From: JBCBGF01 sp039820585
Lineage (GTDB): Bacteria; Pseudomonadota; Alphaproteobacteria; Rhodobacterales; Rhodobacteraceae
DNA length: 64,000 nucleotides
Direction of reading: 5' to 3'
NCBI GenBank assembly: GCA_039820585.1
Contig: JBCBPV010000005.1
Coordinates: 21,082 to 85,081, forward strand
Within the stretch, counting starts at the first letter, position 1. Every line of letters starts with the position of its first letter. The notes under the pieces are model-generated. The model made no database searches. It was not told the DNA's origin and was given only the letters and a program-made list of their open reading frames with translations. Shown here in pieces: positions 18,263 to 26,913 of this stretch. A program made the position numbers and the translations under genes.

Positions 18263-19594
18263 TTACGCCAGCGCGGCCTCGGCAGCGGCACCCAGGCGCA
18301 ACAGACGCTCTTCTGAACCGGGCGGGCCCTGGAACAGAATGCCCACGGACGGGGTGCCTGTGGGCAGGGTCAGGCCGGGCACACCCATCAGGCTACCGAT
18401 CCGCGTGTTGCGCAGGGTGCTGAGGTTGCGTTCGCCGAAATACTCGGGGTCATGCATCAGTTTTTGTTGGTTCGGTGGCAGGATCGGGCAGGTTGGCAGG
18501 ACGATGGCGTCAAAGCCTGCGGTGGCGGCGTGGTAGTCGGCGCGCAAACGTTCCAGATGTTGCCATGCGGCGACATAGTCTGCGGCGGCGAAGGGCGCAC
18601 CGCCCCGGAAGCGTTGCAGGACGTTGTCGAACATGGCCGATGGATTGGCCTCGATCTGATCTTTCCAGGTGCCATAAGCCTCGGCCCCGAACAGGATCAG
18701 GGCAAGGTCCATGGCCTCGGTGACTGCGGGAATGTCGAGCAGGGTGATGGCGGCCCCTGCGGCCGTCAGCTTGTCGAGCGCTCGCGTGAACCCTGCGCGC
18801 GGCTTGTCCTCGGCTTGCGCGACTGCGACGGTGTTCAGCACGCCCAGCCGCACGCCGGTAAGGTTTGCGCCGGTCAGGTCCGCGGGTTTGCCGCCTTCCA
18901 GAACGGCGAGCATGAGGGACGCGTCTTCCACGGTTCGGGTCAGGGGGCCCACGGTGTCAAAGCGGGGGCAGAGCGGGACAACACCGTCGAGCGACAGGCG
19001 GCCTGCGGTTGTTTTCAGGCCCACAAGGTTGTTCCAGGCGGCCGGCAGGCGCACGGACCCGGCGGTGTCCGACCCGATGCCTATCGGTGCCAGGCCATGG
19101 GCGACAGAGGCCGCTGCACCAGAGGAGGAGCCGCCAGACGCGGCGCTGGGATCATTGATGTTGGGTGGTGAGGCGGTCTTGGGGTTCAGCCCGAGGCCAG
19201 AGAAGGCCAGTTCGGTCATATGCGTCTTGCCAAGGCAGATCGCGCCCGCGGCCGTCGCGTTCTGAAGGACGTGGGCATCCTGGGTGGGCGTCCGGCCCGC
19301 CAGCAGGTGGGAGCCTGCCTCGGTCGCAGTGCCGGCGGTGTCGTAGAGGTCTTTCCACGAGATCGGGACGCCATCGAGGGCGGACAGGCGGTGCCCGGCC
19401 CTGGCTCGGGCTGCCGCGGTTTTGGCCTCGGCACGGGCGCGATCTGGGGTGAGGCGGGCATAGATGCGGTCGCCGAATTGGTGGGCTTGGGTAGCGTCAA
19501 GGAAGGCTTCCGTCAGTTCCACGGGGTCAATCGTGCCGTTCGCTATTCCACGCCCCAAAGCCGCTGCTGTCATTCCCGTCCACGTGTCTTTCAT
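18263..19594 (-). CDS. Amidase (amidase-signature family)
   Basis: A 443-residue hydrolase of the amidase-signature family. The Ser-cisSer-Lys triad is visible: Lys81 in ISWKDLYD, the cis-Ser in ASGGSSSGAAA (around 156), and nucleophile Ser180 in IGSDTAGSVRLPA. The substrate is unknown; GatA is unlikely because no gatB/gatC lies nearby. The start is placed at 19594, where the family N-terminus begins, not at an upstream in-frame start at 19660. It has its own terminator, so it is probably monocistronic. It is divergent from the UbiH-type gene, with 78 bases between starts. Confidence 0.9.
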   Translation of the reverse strand: MKDTWTGMTAAALGRGIANGTIDPVELTEAFLDATQAHQFGDRIYARLTPDRARAEAKTAAARARAGHRLSALDGVPISWKDLYDTAGTATEAGSHLLAGRTPTQDAHVLQNATAAGAICLGKTHMTELAFSGLGLNPKTASPPNINDPSAASGGSSSGAAASVAHGLAPIGIGSDTAGSVRLPAAWNNLVGLKTTAGRLSLDGVVPLCPRFDTVGPLTRTVEDASLMLAVLEGGKPADLTGANLTGVRLGVLNTVAVAQAEDKPRAGFTRALDKLTAAGAAITLLDIPAVTEAMDLALILFGAEAYGTWKDQIEANPSAMFDNVLQRFRGGAPFAAADYVAAWQHLERLRADYHAATAGFDAIVLPTCPILPPNQQKLMHDPEYFGERNLSTLRNTRIGSLMGVPGLTLPTGTPSVGILFQGPPGSEERLLRLGAAAEAALA

Positions 19595-19672
19595 CGCATC
19601 TCTCCCCGTCGCGCGAGCGTAGCGGCGGCTGGGCGCATGGACAATGCCGGGAGGGCACACATATTGCGGTGC

Positions 19673-20899
19673 ATGGGTACAGATGCGGATATCGTGATTG
19701 CAGGTGGCGGGCTGAACGGAACGGCCCTGGCGGTGGCTTTGGCGTCAGCCGGGATGCAGGTGGCTCTGGTGGAGCCCCGGGCGACACAGGTGCGAAAAAA
19801 CGCGGCGTTCGATGGGCGCAGTTATGCGTTGTCACTGGGATCCCAAAGGCTTCTCGAGGCGCTAGGCTTGTGGGATGGGGTGGCCCAGCACACGCAACCG
19901 ATCCTCGATATCAAGATCACCGACGGAAATGTGGGCCAACCGCCATCGCCCATGGTGCTGGAATTCGACCATACCGAGATCGAAGAAGGGCCCATGGGCC
20001 ATATGGTCGAAGACCGGCATCTGCGGCGGGCGCTGCTGGATGCGGTTGCGGCCTCTGACCGGATCACCGCCGTCACCGGGCAGACGATCACGGACCATGC
20101 GCCGACACCGGCGGGTGTGGCGGTCACGTTGTCGGATGGTCAGGTGCTCAACGCGCGGCTGCTGGTGGGCTGCGACGGCAAAACCAGTGCCACGGCAACG
20201 CGGGCAGGCATCAAGCGGCAGGGGTGGTCCTATGGCCAAACCTCGCTTGTTTGCGCCATCGCGCATGAGCGGCCCCATGGTGGGTGCGCGCACCAGTATT
20301 TCATGCCGCCTGGGCCGCTTGCGATCCTGCCGCTGAAGGACAACCGGTCGTCCATCGTCTGGACCGAAGCCGATGACGTCGCGCAAGAGATCAACGCCCG
20401 AGATGATGCGGGATACCTGGATGCCCTGCGCCCGCGCTTTGGCGATTTCCTGGGCGAGATCTCACTGGCGGGCGTGCGGTTCACCTATCCGCTGGCGCTG
20501 TCACTGGCCCAGCGTTTCGTGGCAGATCGCGTGGCGTTGGTGGGTGATGCGGCGCATGCGGTGCATCCCATCGCGGGGCAAGGCCTGAATGCCGGGCTGA
20601 AGGACGTGGCCGCGTTGGCCGAGACCCTGACCCGGGCGCGCAGGCGCGGCGAAGACCTGGGCCGCGCCGATGTTCTGGCCCGCTACCAGCAGTGGCGCCG
20701 CTTTGATACTGCCACCCTGGCACTGGCGACCGATACGTTTAACAAGCTGTTTTCCAACGATAATCCGATCCTGCGCTTTGGCCGGGATATCGGGCTCGGT
20801 TTGGTGAACAAGTCGCCTTTGGCGCGCCGCAGCTTTATTCGGGAAGCTGCTGGACTGACCGGGGATGTGCCACGGTTGAACCGGGGCCTGCCGCTTTAG
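19673..20899 (+). CDS. UbiH/UbiF/COQ6-family FAD-dependent hydroxylase
   Basis: Flavin monooxygenase of ubiquinone synthesis. The 408-residue protein has the FAD motif VIAGGGLNGTALAVALAS, the DG motif LLVGCDGKTSATA, and the second FAD motif LVGDAAHAVHPIAGQGLNAG. Which ring position it hydroxylates cannot be told. The ATG at 19673 is used; a TTG three codons earlier (19664) sits better behind GGGAGGG (19649-19655) and may be the real start. Its stop overlaps that of the convergent Trm112 gene by 4 bases. The COQ9 homologue in this window (43 kb) belongs to the same pathway. Confidence 0.9.
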   Translation: MGTDADIVIAGGGLNGTALAVALASAGMQVALVEPRATQVRKNAAFDGRSYALSLGSQRLLEALGLWDGVAQHTQPILDIKITDGNVGQPPSPMVLEFDHTEIEEGPMGHMVEDRHLRRALLDAVAASDRITAVTGQTITDHAPTPAGVAVTLSDGQVLNARLLVGCDGKTSATATRAGIKRQGWSYGQTSLVCAIAHERPHGGCAHQYFMPPGPLAILPLKDNRSSIVWTEADDVAQEINARDDAGYLDALRPRFGDFLGEISLAGVRFTYPLALSLAQRFVADRVALVGDAAHAVHPIAGQGLNAGLKDVAALAETLTRARRRGEDLGRADVLARYQQWRRFDTATLALATDTFNKLFSNDNPILRFGRDIGLGLVNKSPLARRSFIREAAGLTGDVPRLNRGLPL

Positions 20900-21075
20900 T
20901 CCAGCTTCCGCGCCTCATCCACCAGCATGATCGGAATGCCGTTGCGGATCGGGTACGCAAGATGCGCGGCCTTTGAGATCAGTTCCTGCGCATCGGCATC
21001 GTAATGCAGCGGCGCGCGAGTTTCAGGGCATACCAGCGCCTCTAGCATGTGCCGGTCAAAGCCATGCGCGCTCAT
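20896..21075 (-). CDS. Trm112 family protein
   Basis: A 59-residue protein with the Trm112/UPF0434 pattern: LEALVCPETRAPLHY near the start, then ELISKAAHLAYPIRNGIPIM and a terminal LVDEARKLD. Bacterial members are small partners or activators of methyltransferases, and the function here is not established. Its ATG overlaps the stop codon of the LON-domain gene (ATGA), so it is the third gene of a coupled trio thioredoxin - LON domain - Trm112. The TAA stop overlaps the TAG of the convergent hydroxylase gene. Confidence 0.88.
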   Translation of the reverse strand: MSAHGFDRHMLEALVCPETRAPLHYDADAQELISKAAHLAYPIRNGIPIMLVDEARKLD

Positions 21076-21716
21076 TGCATGACATCTTCGCTCAAGCCGC
21101 CGCGCAGGGCGAATTCGATCAAGGTGACGAGCGTTTCGCGCCGCGTTGACAGCGACGGGGCCTCAAGCAGGGCCTGTTTGTCTTCGGGGTCAAACGGGCA
21201 CAGCATCGAAAGCGAGTTGATCAACAACTCATCCTCGGCCTCTTTGAGCGACTCCCAATCGGTGGACAACTGCTGCTCTTCAAAAAACCGACGCAAGAGA
21301 TCAAGGAAATCGCCGCGATCGAAGCTGTCGTCTTTCTCTGTCGGTCCCAGATCGCGGGCGAACCCGTCCCACCCCACGTCGCAGCGAATATAGGGGGTAA
21401 ACCCGTCCACTTCGCCCTGCACCCGGAAGCGTGAGATTCCGGAGAGCGTGATCATATAGCGCCCATCTTCGGTTTCGGAAAACGCGGTCAGGCGGCCGGC
21501 GCAACCGATGGTGTGCAGCCGCTTTTCCTGGCCCTCGGGCACATCGCGGGGTTGCACCATCCCGATCAGGCGATGCTGCGTCTTCAGCGTATCGTCAAGC
21601 ATCGCGAGGTAGCGGGGTTCAAAGATATGCAATGGCAAGCGCGCACGCGGCAACAGCAGCGCCCCCGGAAGGGGAAACACCGGGATCGTGGTCGGCAGAT
21701 CCGCACTCTGCATCAT
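21072..21716 (-). CDS. LON peptidase substrate-binding (N-terminal) domain protein
   Basis: A 214-residue stand-alone PUA-like LON N-terminal domain. Motifs IPVFPLPGALLLPRARLPLH and IFEPRYLAML open the domain, followed by GCAGRLTAF and MITLSGISRFRV. There is no ATPase or protease part. Stand-alone members are widespread but poorly understood and may bind damaged proteins. Position between a CnoX-like thioredoxin and Trm112 suggests a role in protein quality control. Two ATG codons in a row at 21716 and 21713 could both serve. Confidence 0.9.
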   Translation of the reverse strand: MMQSADLPTTIPVFPLPGALLLPRARLPLHIFEPRYLAMLDDTLKTQHRLIGMVQPRDVPEGQEKRLHTIGCAGRLTAFSETEDGRYMITLSGISRFRVQGEVDGFTPYIRCDVGWDGFARDLGPTEKDDSFDRGDFLDLLRRFFEEQQLSTDWESLKEAEDELLINSLSMLCPFDPEDKQALLEAPSLSTRRETLVTLIEFALRGGLSEDVMQ

Positions 21717-21743
21717 ACCGTGCGACCTAGAGCTTCAGGTGCG

Positions 21744-22667
21744 TCAGGCAAATATCATCGACGACAACTTGCGCCGTCCGTTCAGGGCCACGGGGTCTTC
21801 GGGCTTCAGCGCCTCGAACATCGTGAAAAGCTGTGCTTTGGCGGCCCCATCGTTCCACTCCCGATCGCGGCGGAACAGCTCTAGCAACTGGTCCACCGCT
21901 TCCTCTGCATCGCCTGCCGCATAAAGCGCCTGGGCCAGGTCCATGCGGGCCTGGTGATTGTCGGGGTCGGCGTCGACCGCGGCCTTCAGATCGGCAACCG
22001 GCCCTGCGCTTTCAGCCTGACGGGCCAGTTCCAATTGGGCGCGCGCGGCCTCAATCTCGGGCGCGGTGGCGATGTCTTCGGGGGCGTTGGCCAGAAGCGC
22101 CTCTGCCTGATCTGCCTGATCTGCGGCCAGATGCGCGCGCACCAGCCCGCCATAGGCCGCGGCATTGGCAGGCTCTTCGCCCAGAATCGCGGCAAAGGTT
22201 TGCGCGGCATCCGCCGCCGCACCTTCGGCCAGCATCGCTTCTGCCGCCTCGAGCGCTTCGCCGAGGCCCCCATCGCCCGCCAGTGCGGACAGTTTGTCGA
22301 TGAATGCCGTGATCTCGGACTGTGGGACTGCGCCCTGGAACATGTCGACCGGGCGACCTTCGTGAAAGGCAACGACCGTAGGGATCGATTGCAGCGGCAG
22401 CCCCTGCTGGGCCAGCGCTGCGGCCAGCCGTTGTTCGGCGTCGACGTCCACCTTGACCATGCGCACCTTGCCGCGCGCAGCCTTCACCGCCGTCTCGAGC
22501 ATCGGGCCGAGTGTCTTGCAGGGCCCACACCATGTCGCCCAGAAATCAACGATCACCGGAACCTCTTGGCTGGCGTCGATTACGTCGGTCATGAAGGTGG
22601 CCTCTGTCGCGTCCTTGATCAGATCGCCTGCGGGTGCGTCGCCGCCATTTGGATTAAGCTCCAGCAT
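21744..22667 (-). CDS. Thioredoxin-TPR co-chaperone (CnoX/YbbN family)
   Basis: A 307-residue protein: thioredoxin domain in the first ~130 residues with an intact redox motif WCGPCK (Cys47, Cys50), then alpha-helical TPR-like repeats (A-rich helices to about residue 290). This is the architecture of CnoX, which protects clients from oxidation and hands them to GroEL and DnaK. E. coli CnoX lacks the two active-site Cys, whereas alphaproteobacterial homologues keep them. It is the first gene of a run with the LON-domain and Trm112 genes, 27 bases apart. Confidence 0.88.
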   Translation of the reverse strand: MLELNPNGGDAPAGDLIKDATEATFMTDVIDASQEVPVIVDFWATWCGPCKTLGPMLETAVKAARGKVRMVKVDVDAEQRLAAALAQQGLPLQSIPTVVAFHEGRPVDMFQGAVPQSEITAFIDKLSALAGDGGLGEALEAAEAMLAEGAAADAAQTFAAILGEEPANAAAYGGLVRAHLAADQADQAEALLANAPEDIATAPEIEAARAQLELARQAESAGPVADLKAAVDADPDNHQARMDLAQALYAAGDAEEAVDQLLELFRRDREWNDGAAKAQLFTMFEALKPEDPVALNGRRKLSSMIFA

Positions 22668-22737
22668 CGGTTGGTTCCTTCAGAAATGCGTTAGGCCCTA
22701 TATGCGGTCCCGGCGCGGCGGTGCCAAGGGTATGTGG

Positions 22738-23526
22738 CTAGAGATCGAATGTCGCAAAGACCGGCGCGTGATCTGAGGGTTGTTCCCACCCCCGCACGGC
22801 GCGCAAGATCCGCGATCCACCCGCCCCTGACGCCAGATCGGGCGTGGCCCAGACGTGATCCAGCCGCCGCCCTTTGTCGGCGGCATCCCAATCGCGCGCG
22901 CGGTAGGACCACCAGCTGTACAGTTGCCCATCGGGTATGTCCTTGCGGGTGACATCGACCCAGGCGCCCGCCTCTTGCGTCTCGGCCAGGTGCGCCACCT
23001 CAATGGGCGTGTGGCTGACGACTTTGACAAGCTGTTTGTGGCTCCACACGTCATCTTCGCGCGGGGCGATGTTCAGATCCCCGACCAGGATTGCGCGGGC
23101 AGGGGGACTGTCACGAAACCAATCCCGCATCTCGGTCAGGTAGTCGAGCTTCTGGCCAAACTTCTCATTCTTCTCGCGGTCGGGCACGTCGCCGCCTGCG
23201 GGGACATAAACGTTGTGAATCACGGTGCCATCGTCCAACCGCCCGGCAACATGGCGCGCATGTCCCAGGCTCGCGAAATCCATATCGCCGGCATCCTCAA
23301 GAGGTAGCTTCGACAGGATCGCCACCCCGTTATAGCCCTTCTGCCCCCGCGCCACGACATGGCCGTAGCCAAGGGCAGCAAAGGTTTCGAGCGGGATCTT
23401 TTCCACCGGTGACTTGCACTCTTGCAGGCACAGGATGTCCGGCGCTTCCTCTGCCATCAGCTGGGCCACCAGACGCTCGCGCAGGCGGACCGAATTGATG
23501 TTCCAGGTGGCAAGCGTCAGGGTCAT
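22738..23526 (-). CDS. xth: Exodeoxyribonuclease III (AP endonuclease)
   Basis: Base-excision repair nuclease of the EEP fold, 262 residues. Landmarks are LATWNINSVRLR at the start, LCLQECKS (metal-binding Glu), VGDLNIAP, and SDHAPVFATFDL at the end with the catalytic Asp-His. The ATG at 23526 is chosen because the family N-terminus MTLTLATWNIN starts there. It lies between the CnoX-like gene and the terminator of the response-regulator gene, so it has its own promoter in 23527-23640. Confidence 0.95.
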   Translation of the reverse strand: MTLTLATWNINSVRLRERLVAQLMAEEAPDILCLQECKSPVEKIPLETFAALGYGHVVARGQKGYNGVAILSKLPLEDAGDMDFASLGHARHVAGRLDDGTVIHNVYVPAGGDVPDREKNEKFGQKLDYLTEMRDWFRDSPPARAILVGDLNIAPREDDVWSHKQLVKVVSHTPIEVAHLAETQEAGAWVDVTRKDIPDGQLYSWWSYRARDWDAADKGRRLDHVWATPDLASGAGGSRILRAVRGWEQPSDHAPVFATFDL

Positions 23527-23645
23527 TGGGGATCTCCGGCGGGAATGGCGCGTGCCCGTGCCTACTGCCGTAAGCGCCAAGGCTCAACCGTCCGCATTTC
23601 TTTGGTCCGGAAAATATCCCGGGGTCTGGGGCAGCGCCCCAGGCC

Positions 23646-23674
23646 AAAAAAAAGGCCGGGCACGAGGCCCGGCC
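23646..23674 (-). terminator. Rho-independent terminator of the response regulator gene
   Basis: Read on the minus strand: GGCCGGGC, a 5-base loop, GCCCGGCC, then eight T. It lies about 60 bases past the response-regulator stop codon. Confidence 0.93.
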
Positions 23675-23736
23675 AGTCCAACAGGGAGGTATGCCACGTA
23701 ATAACCCCTACGTGACCAGGGGAACTTTGATCTTGG

Positions 23737-24423
23737 TCAAGCGACCAATCTGTACCCACCACTTTCCGTAACAAGAAGGCGTGCGTTTGACGGATCTGGT
23801 TCTATTTTCTGCCGAAGACGATAAATATGTGTTTCCAATGTATGTGTTGTGACACCCGCATTGTAACCCCACACCTCATGCAACAGCACATCGCGGGCCA
23901 CGACGCCCTCTGTTGCGCGGTAGAGGAATTTCAGGATATTCGTCTCTTTCTCGGTCAGGCGGATCTTGCGATCTTCTTCTGTCACCAGCATTTTCTGGGC
24001 GGGCTTGAAGGTATAGGGCCCAAGCTGGAACACCGCATCTTCGGACTGTTCGTGCTGGCGCAGTTGCGCGCGGATGCGGGCCAGAAGGACCGGGAACTTG
24101 AACGGTTTCGTAACATAGTCATTTGCGCCTGCATCAAGGCCCAGGATCGTGTCGGCATCGCTGTCATGGCCCGTCAGCATCAGAACCGGGCACTTCACGC
24201 CCTGTTTGCGCATCAGGCGGCACAGCTCGCGCCCATCGGTATCGGGCAGGCCCACATCGAGGATCACAAGGTCATAGATCCCGGCCTTGGCCTTTTCCAT
24301 CGCTTCGGCGCCAGAGCCGGCTTCGAAGACATCGAAATCCTCGGTCATCACCAGCTGTTCGCCCAGCGCTTCGCGCAGGTCTTCGTCGTCATCGACAAGC
24401 AGGATCTTCTTGAGATTACCCAT
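23737..24423 (-). CDS. OmpR/PhoB-family response regulator
   Basis: A 228-residue regulator. The receiver domain has the acidic pocket KILLVDDDEDL, phosphoacceptor Asp56 in LVILDVGLPDTDG, and a Thr/Lys pair in LMLTGH and VTKPFK. The C-terminal winged helix ends THTLETHIYRLRQKIEPD and ESGGYRLV. No sensor kinase gene is adjacent, so it is an orphan here. It recalls the CenR-type essential envelope regulators of Rhodobacterales, but that is from memory and unverified. The ATG at 24423 matches the receiver start; an open frame to 24498 adds 25 residues. A strong terminator follows. Confidence 0.93.
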   Translation of the reverse strand: MGNLKKILLVDDDEDLREALGEQLVMTEDFDVFEAGSGAEAMEKAKAGIYDLVILDVGLPDTDGRELCRLMRKQGVKCPVLMLTGHDSDADTILGLDAGANDYVTKPFKFPVLLARIRAQLRQHEQSEDAVFQLGPYTFKPAQKMLVTEEDRKIRLTEKETNILKFLYRATEGVVARDVLLHEVWGYNAGVTTHTLETHIYRLRQKIEPDPSNARLLVTESGGYRLVA

Positions 24424-24588
24424 GTGTGATACCTTCCTCGGCTCGTGTTGACGAAGAGATGAGGCTTTGGCCGATTTCCGGCAACCTTTGCTGCACAAAC
24501 TTCACGCGGTCGTGTCAGAGGCCTGAGAATTGTTTCAATTCCGGGTGTTTGCGGCTAGAGCAAGCGCATCTCGACGATGGAATGTTTC

Positions 24589-25680
24589 ATGGCCCTTGGC
24601 CCGTCCTTGGCAGAATACATCGCCCGCGCCCGTGCCGATTTGCGCATGGGGGTGCCTGTTGTGCTGGCCTTTGGCAATGGCGGGGGCGCGGTGATGTTGG
24701 CGGCGGAGACGTTGACGGATTCGCGGTTGGCGGGCTTGCGCGCGCTGGGTGCGCCGGATCTGGTGATCACCGCGTGGCGGGCCGAGACGTTGAAGGCACG
24801 GGCCTATGACGGGGATGTGGCGCGAATTGCCATCCCCACAGATGCCGATGCGCGGTGGATCCGCGATGCGGCGGAACCGGCGAACGATCTGGCCGCACCG
24901 ATGCGAGGGCCGTACATGACCCGCCGCGATGGCGATGCGGCCGCGCATCGGGCCGCGGTGCTTCTGGCCAAGTCGGCGCAGCTTTTGCCAGCGGCTGTTG
25001 TGGCCGTGCCCGTGGCGTTGGCGGATCTTGCAGAGGCGGGGGCCTTGACGACGCTGCCGCTGGATGGGCTGGCGGACGCGCTGCGGGGTCTCAGCCCGTT
25101 GCGCGATATCGTGGCGGGGCGCGTGCCGTTGGGCGTGGCTGAGACGACGAAGGTGCATGTCTTCCGCCCCGAAGATGGCGGGGAAGAGCATTATGCGGTG
25201 GAGCTTGGCCGCGTGGATCGCGGTGCGCCGGTGCTGACCCGCCTGCATTCGGCGTGCTTTACCGGCGATGTGCTGGGGTCGCTGAAATGCGATTGCGGGC
25301 CGCAGTTGAACGGTGCTTTGGCGGCCATGGCGGCAGAGGGTGCGGGCGTGTTGTTGTACCTGAACCAGGAAGGCCGCGGCATCGGGCTCGCCAACAAGAT
25401 GCGGGCCTATGCGTTACAGGATCAGGGGTTTGATACGGTTGAGGCCAATCATCGCCTGGGCTTTGAAGACGATGAACGGGATTTCCGCATCGGCGCCGCG
25501 ATTCTGCGTGAGATGGGGATTGGCACCGTTCGGTTGATGACGAACAACCCCGCAAAGGTGGCGATGCTGCAAAGCGCCGAGATCGATGTGGCGGAGCGGG
25601 TGCCGCTGAAGGTGGGGCTGAACCCGCTGAATGAGAAGTATCTCGATGTGAAGGCCAAGAAATCGGGGCATATCCTGTGA
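24589..25680 (+). CDS. ribA: GTP cyclohydrolase II with extra N-terminal domain
   Basis: First step of riboflavin synthesis from GTP. The C-terminal ~210 residues carry the RibA zinc site Cys223, Cys234 and Cys236 (ACFTGDVLGSLKCDCG, C-x10-C-x-C) and LNQEGRGIGLANKMRAYALQ. The N-terminal ~150 residues resemble a worn-down RibB (DHBP synthase) domain but lack its DDEDRENEGD motif, so RibB activity is unlikely. The start is placed at the ATG at 24589; an ATG four codons earlier (24577) has no ribosome site. The stop overlaps the GTG of the next gene. Confidence 0.92.
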   Translation: MALGPSLAEYIARARADLRMGVPVVLAFGNGGGAVMLAAETLTDSRLAGLRALGAPDLVITAWRAETLKARAYDGDVARIAIPTDADARWIRDAAEPANDLAAPMRGPYMTRRDGDAAAHRAAVLLAKSAQLLPAAVVAVPVALADLAEAGALTTLPLDGLADALRGLSPLRDIVAGRVPLGVAETTKVHVFRPEDGGEEHYAVELGRVDRGAPVLTRLHSACFTGDVLGSLKCDCGPQLNGALAAMAAEGAGVLLYLNQEGRGIGLANKMRAYALQDQGFDTVEANHRLGFEDDERDFRIGAAILREMGIGTVRLMTNNPAKVAMLQSAEIDVAERVPLKVGLNPLNEKYLDVKAKKSGHIL

Positions 25681-26171
25681 CACCGGTTGATCTGGTGATC
25701 GCGGGGGGGATGGCGCGGTTTTGCGGTCGTCGGTTCCCTTGCACGGTTGGGCGCGGGGGCCTCACGGATCGTAAGCGCGAGGGTGACGGGGCGACGCCGC
25801 GGGGCACGCACCGGATTGTCGGCATGCTGTATCGGCCTGACCGGATGGCCCGGCCCACCGATTGGGCGGTGCCGATCCGGCCCGGTGATCTGTGGTCAGA
25901 CGATCCCGGTGACCCGGATTACAACATGATGGTGCGGGCGCCCCATGGGTTTGGGCATGAGGCGTTGCGGCGGGCCGACCCGCTGTATGATCTTGTGATC
26001 CTGACGGATTGGAACTGGCCCTATGCGGTCAAAGGCCGGGGGTCGGCGATTTTTCTGCATCGCTGGCGCAGGCCGGGTTATCCGACCGAGGGGTGCGTGG
26101 CGTTCCGGCCGGATGATCTTTTGTGGATCGCGCGGCGGATCCGGTATGAGACGCGGCTGATTGTATCTTAG
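25677..26171 (+). CDS. L,D-transpeptidase catalytic-domain (YkuD-fold) protein without signal peptide
   Basis: A 164-residue protein with the YkuD catalytic pair: His128 in IFLHRW and Cys140 in YPTEGCVAF, plus DGATPRGTHRI. L,D-transpeptidases crosslink peptidoglycan or attach lipoproteins in the periplasm, yet no signal peptide or membrane segment is visible here. TEGC replaces the usual (S/T)HGC. The GTG start (25677) sits in a GTGA shared with the ribA stop. It may act on another amide substrate or be exported without a cleaved signal. The stop overlaps that of the convergent YggS-family gene. Confidence 0.82.
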   Translation: MTPVDLVIAGGMARFCGRRFPCTVGRGGLTDRKREGDGATPRGTHRIVGMLYRPDRMARPTDWAVPIRPGDLWSDDPGDPDYNMMVRAPHGFGHEALRRADPLYDLVILTDWNWPYAVKGRGSAIFLHRWRRPGYPTEGCVAFRPDDLLWIARRIRYETRLIVS

Positions 26172-26821
26172 ACGGCGACCCGCGCGCCGAAGATTGCCGA
26201 TCCCACGCGCACATGGGTGGCCCCCAGCGCGATGGCGCTTTCAAAATCGCCGCTCATGCCCATGGACAAGCCGGTCAGGCCGTTGCGTTCCGCGATCTTG
26301 GCCAGCAGCGCAAAGTGCAGGCTGGGCTCTTCGTCGATCGGCGGGATGCACATCAGGCCTTTGACCGGCAGATCGAGCGCCCGTGCCTCGGCCACCAGCG
26401 CATCCGCATCGGCGGGCAGGGCGCCTGCCTTCTGCGGCTCTTCCCCGGTGTTGATTTGCAGGAAGACGTCGGGGCAGGTGCCGATCTCTTGCGCGATCCG
26501 GGCGATGGATTTGGCCAGCTTGGGGCGGTCCACGGTGTGGATGGCGTCAAACAGCTCCATCGCCTGGCGGGTTTTGTTGGATTGAAGGGGGCCGACGAGG
26601 TGGAGGTTGATCCCCTCGTAGCGCTGTCGGAAACCGGGCCATTTGCCTGCGGCTTCTTGCACGCGGTTTTCGCCGAAGATGCGGTGGCCTTGGGACAGCA
26701 CGGCGTCAACGCGGTCGAGCGGTTGGACCTTGGAGATTGCGATTAGGGTGGTGGATCCCGGTGCGCGGCCTGCCTTGGCCTCAGCGGCGGCGATGCGGGT
26801 GGTGATTTCAGAAAGCGACAT
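26168..26821 (-). CDS. YggS/PROSC-family PLP-binding protein
   Basis: Single-domain alanine-racemase-fold protein that binds pyridoxal phosphate and maintains PLP and amino-acid balance; no enzyme activity is known. The 217-residue protein has PLP Lys31 in LIAISKVQ, FGENRVQE, HLVGPLQSNKT and MGMSGDFESAI, all family hallmarks. The start at 26821 follows the usual N-terminus; a longer frame to 26857 is disfavoured. It is downstream of the porin gene but separated by a terminator. Confidence 0.95.
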   Translation of the reverse strand: MSLSEITTRIAAAEAKAGRAPGSTTLIAISKVQPLDRVDAVLSQGHRIFGENRVQEAAGKWPGFRQRYEGINLHLVGPLQSNKTRQAMELFDAIHTVDRPKLAKSIARIAQEIGTCPDVFLQINTGEEPQKAGALPADADALVAEARALDLPVKGLMCIPPIDEEPSLHFALLAKIAERNGLTGLSMGMSGDFESAIALGATHVRVGSAIFGARVAV

Positions 26822-26855
26822 GGATCCTCCGCAACCGTTGCGGGGCCTATCTGCC

Positions 26856-26888
26856 AAAAAGAAAAGAGCGGGCCAAGGCCCGCTCTTT
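26856..26888 (-). terminator. Rho-independent terminator of the porin gene
   Basis: Read on the minus strand: AAAGAGCGGGC and GCCCGCTCTTT form an 11-bp stem around a 4-base CTTG loop, followed by TTTTCTTTTT. It lies 26 bases past the porin stop codon. Confidence 0.88.
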
Positions 26889-26913
26889 CCGAATTCAGGT
26901 CATCCCGGAGGAT

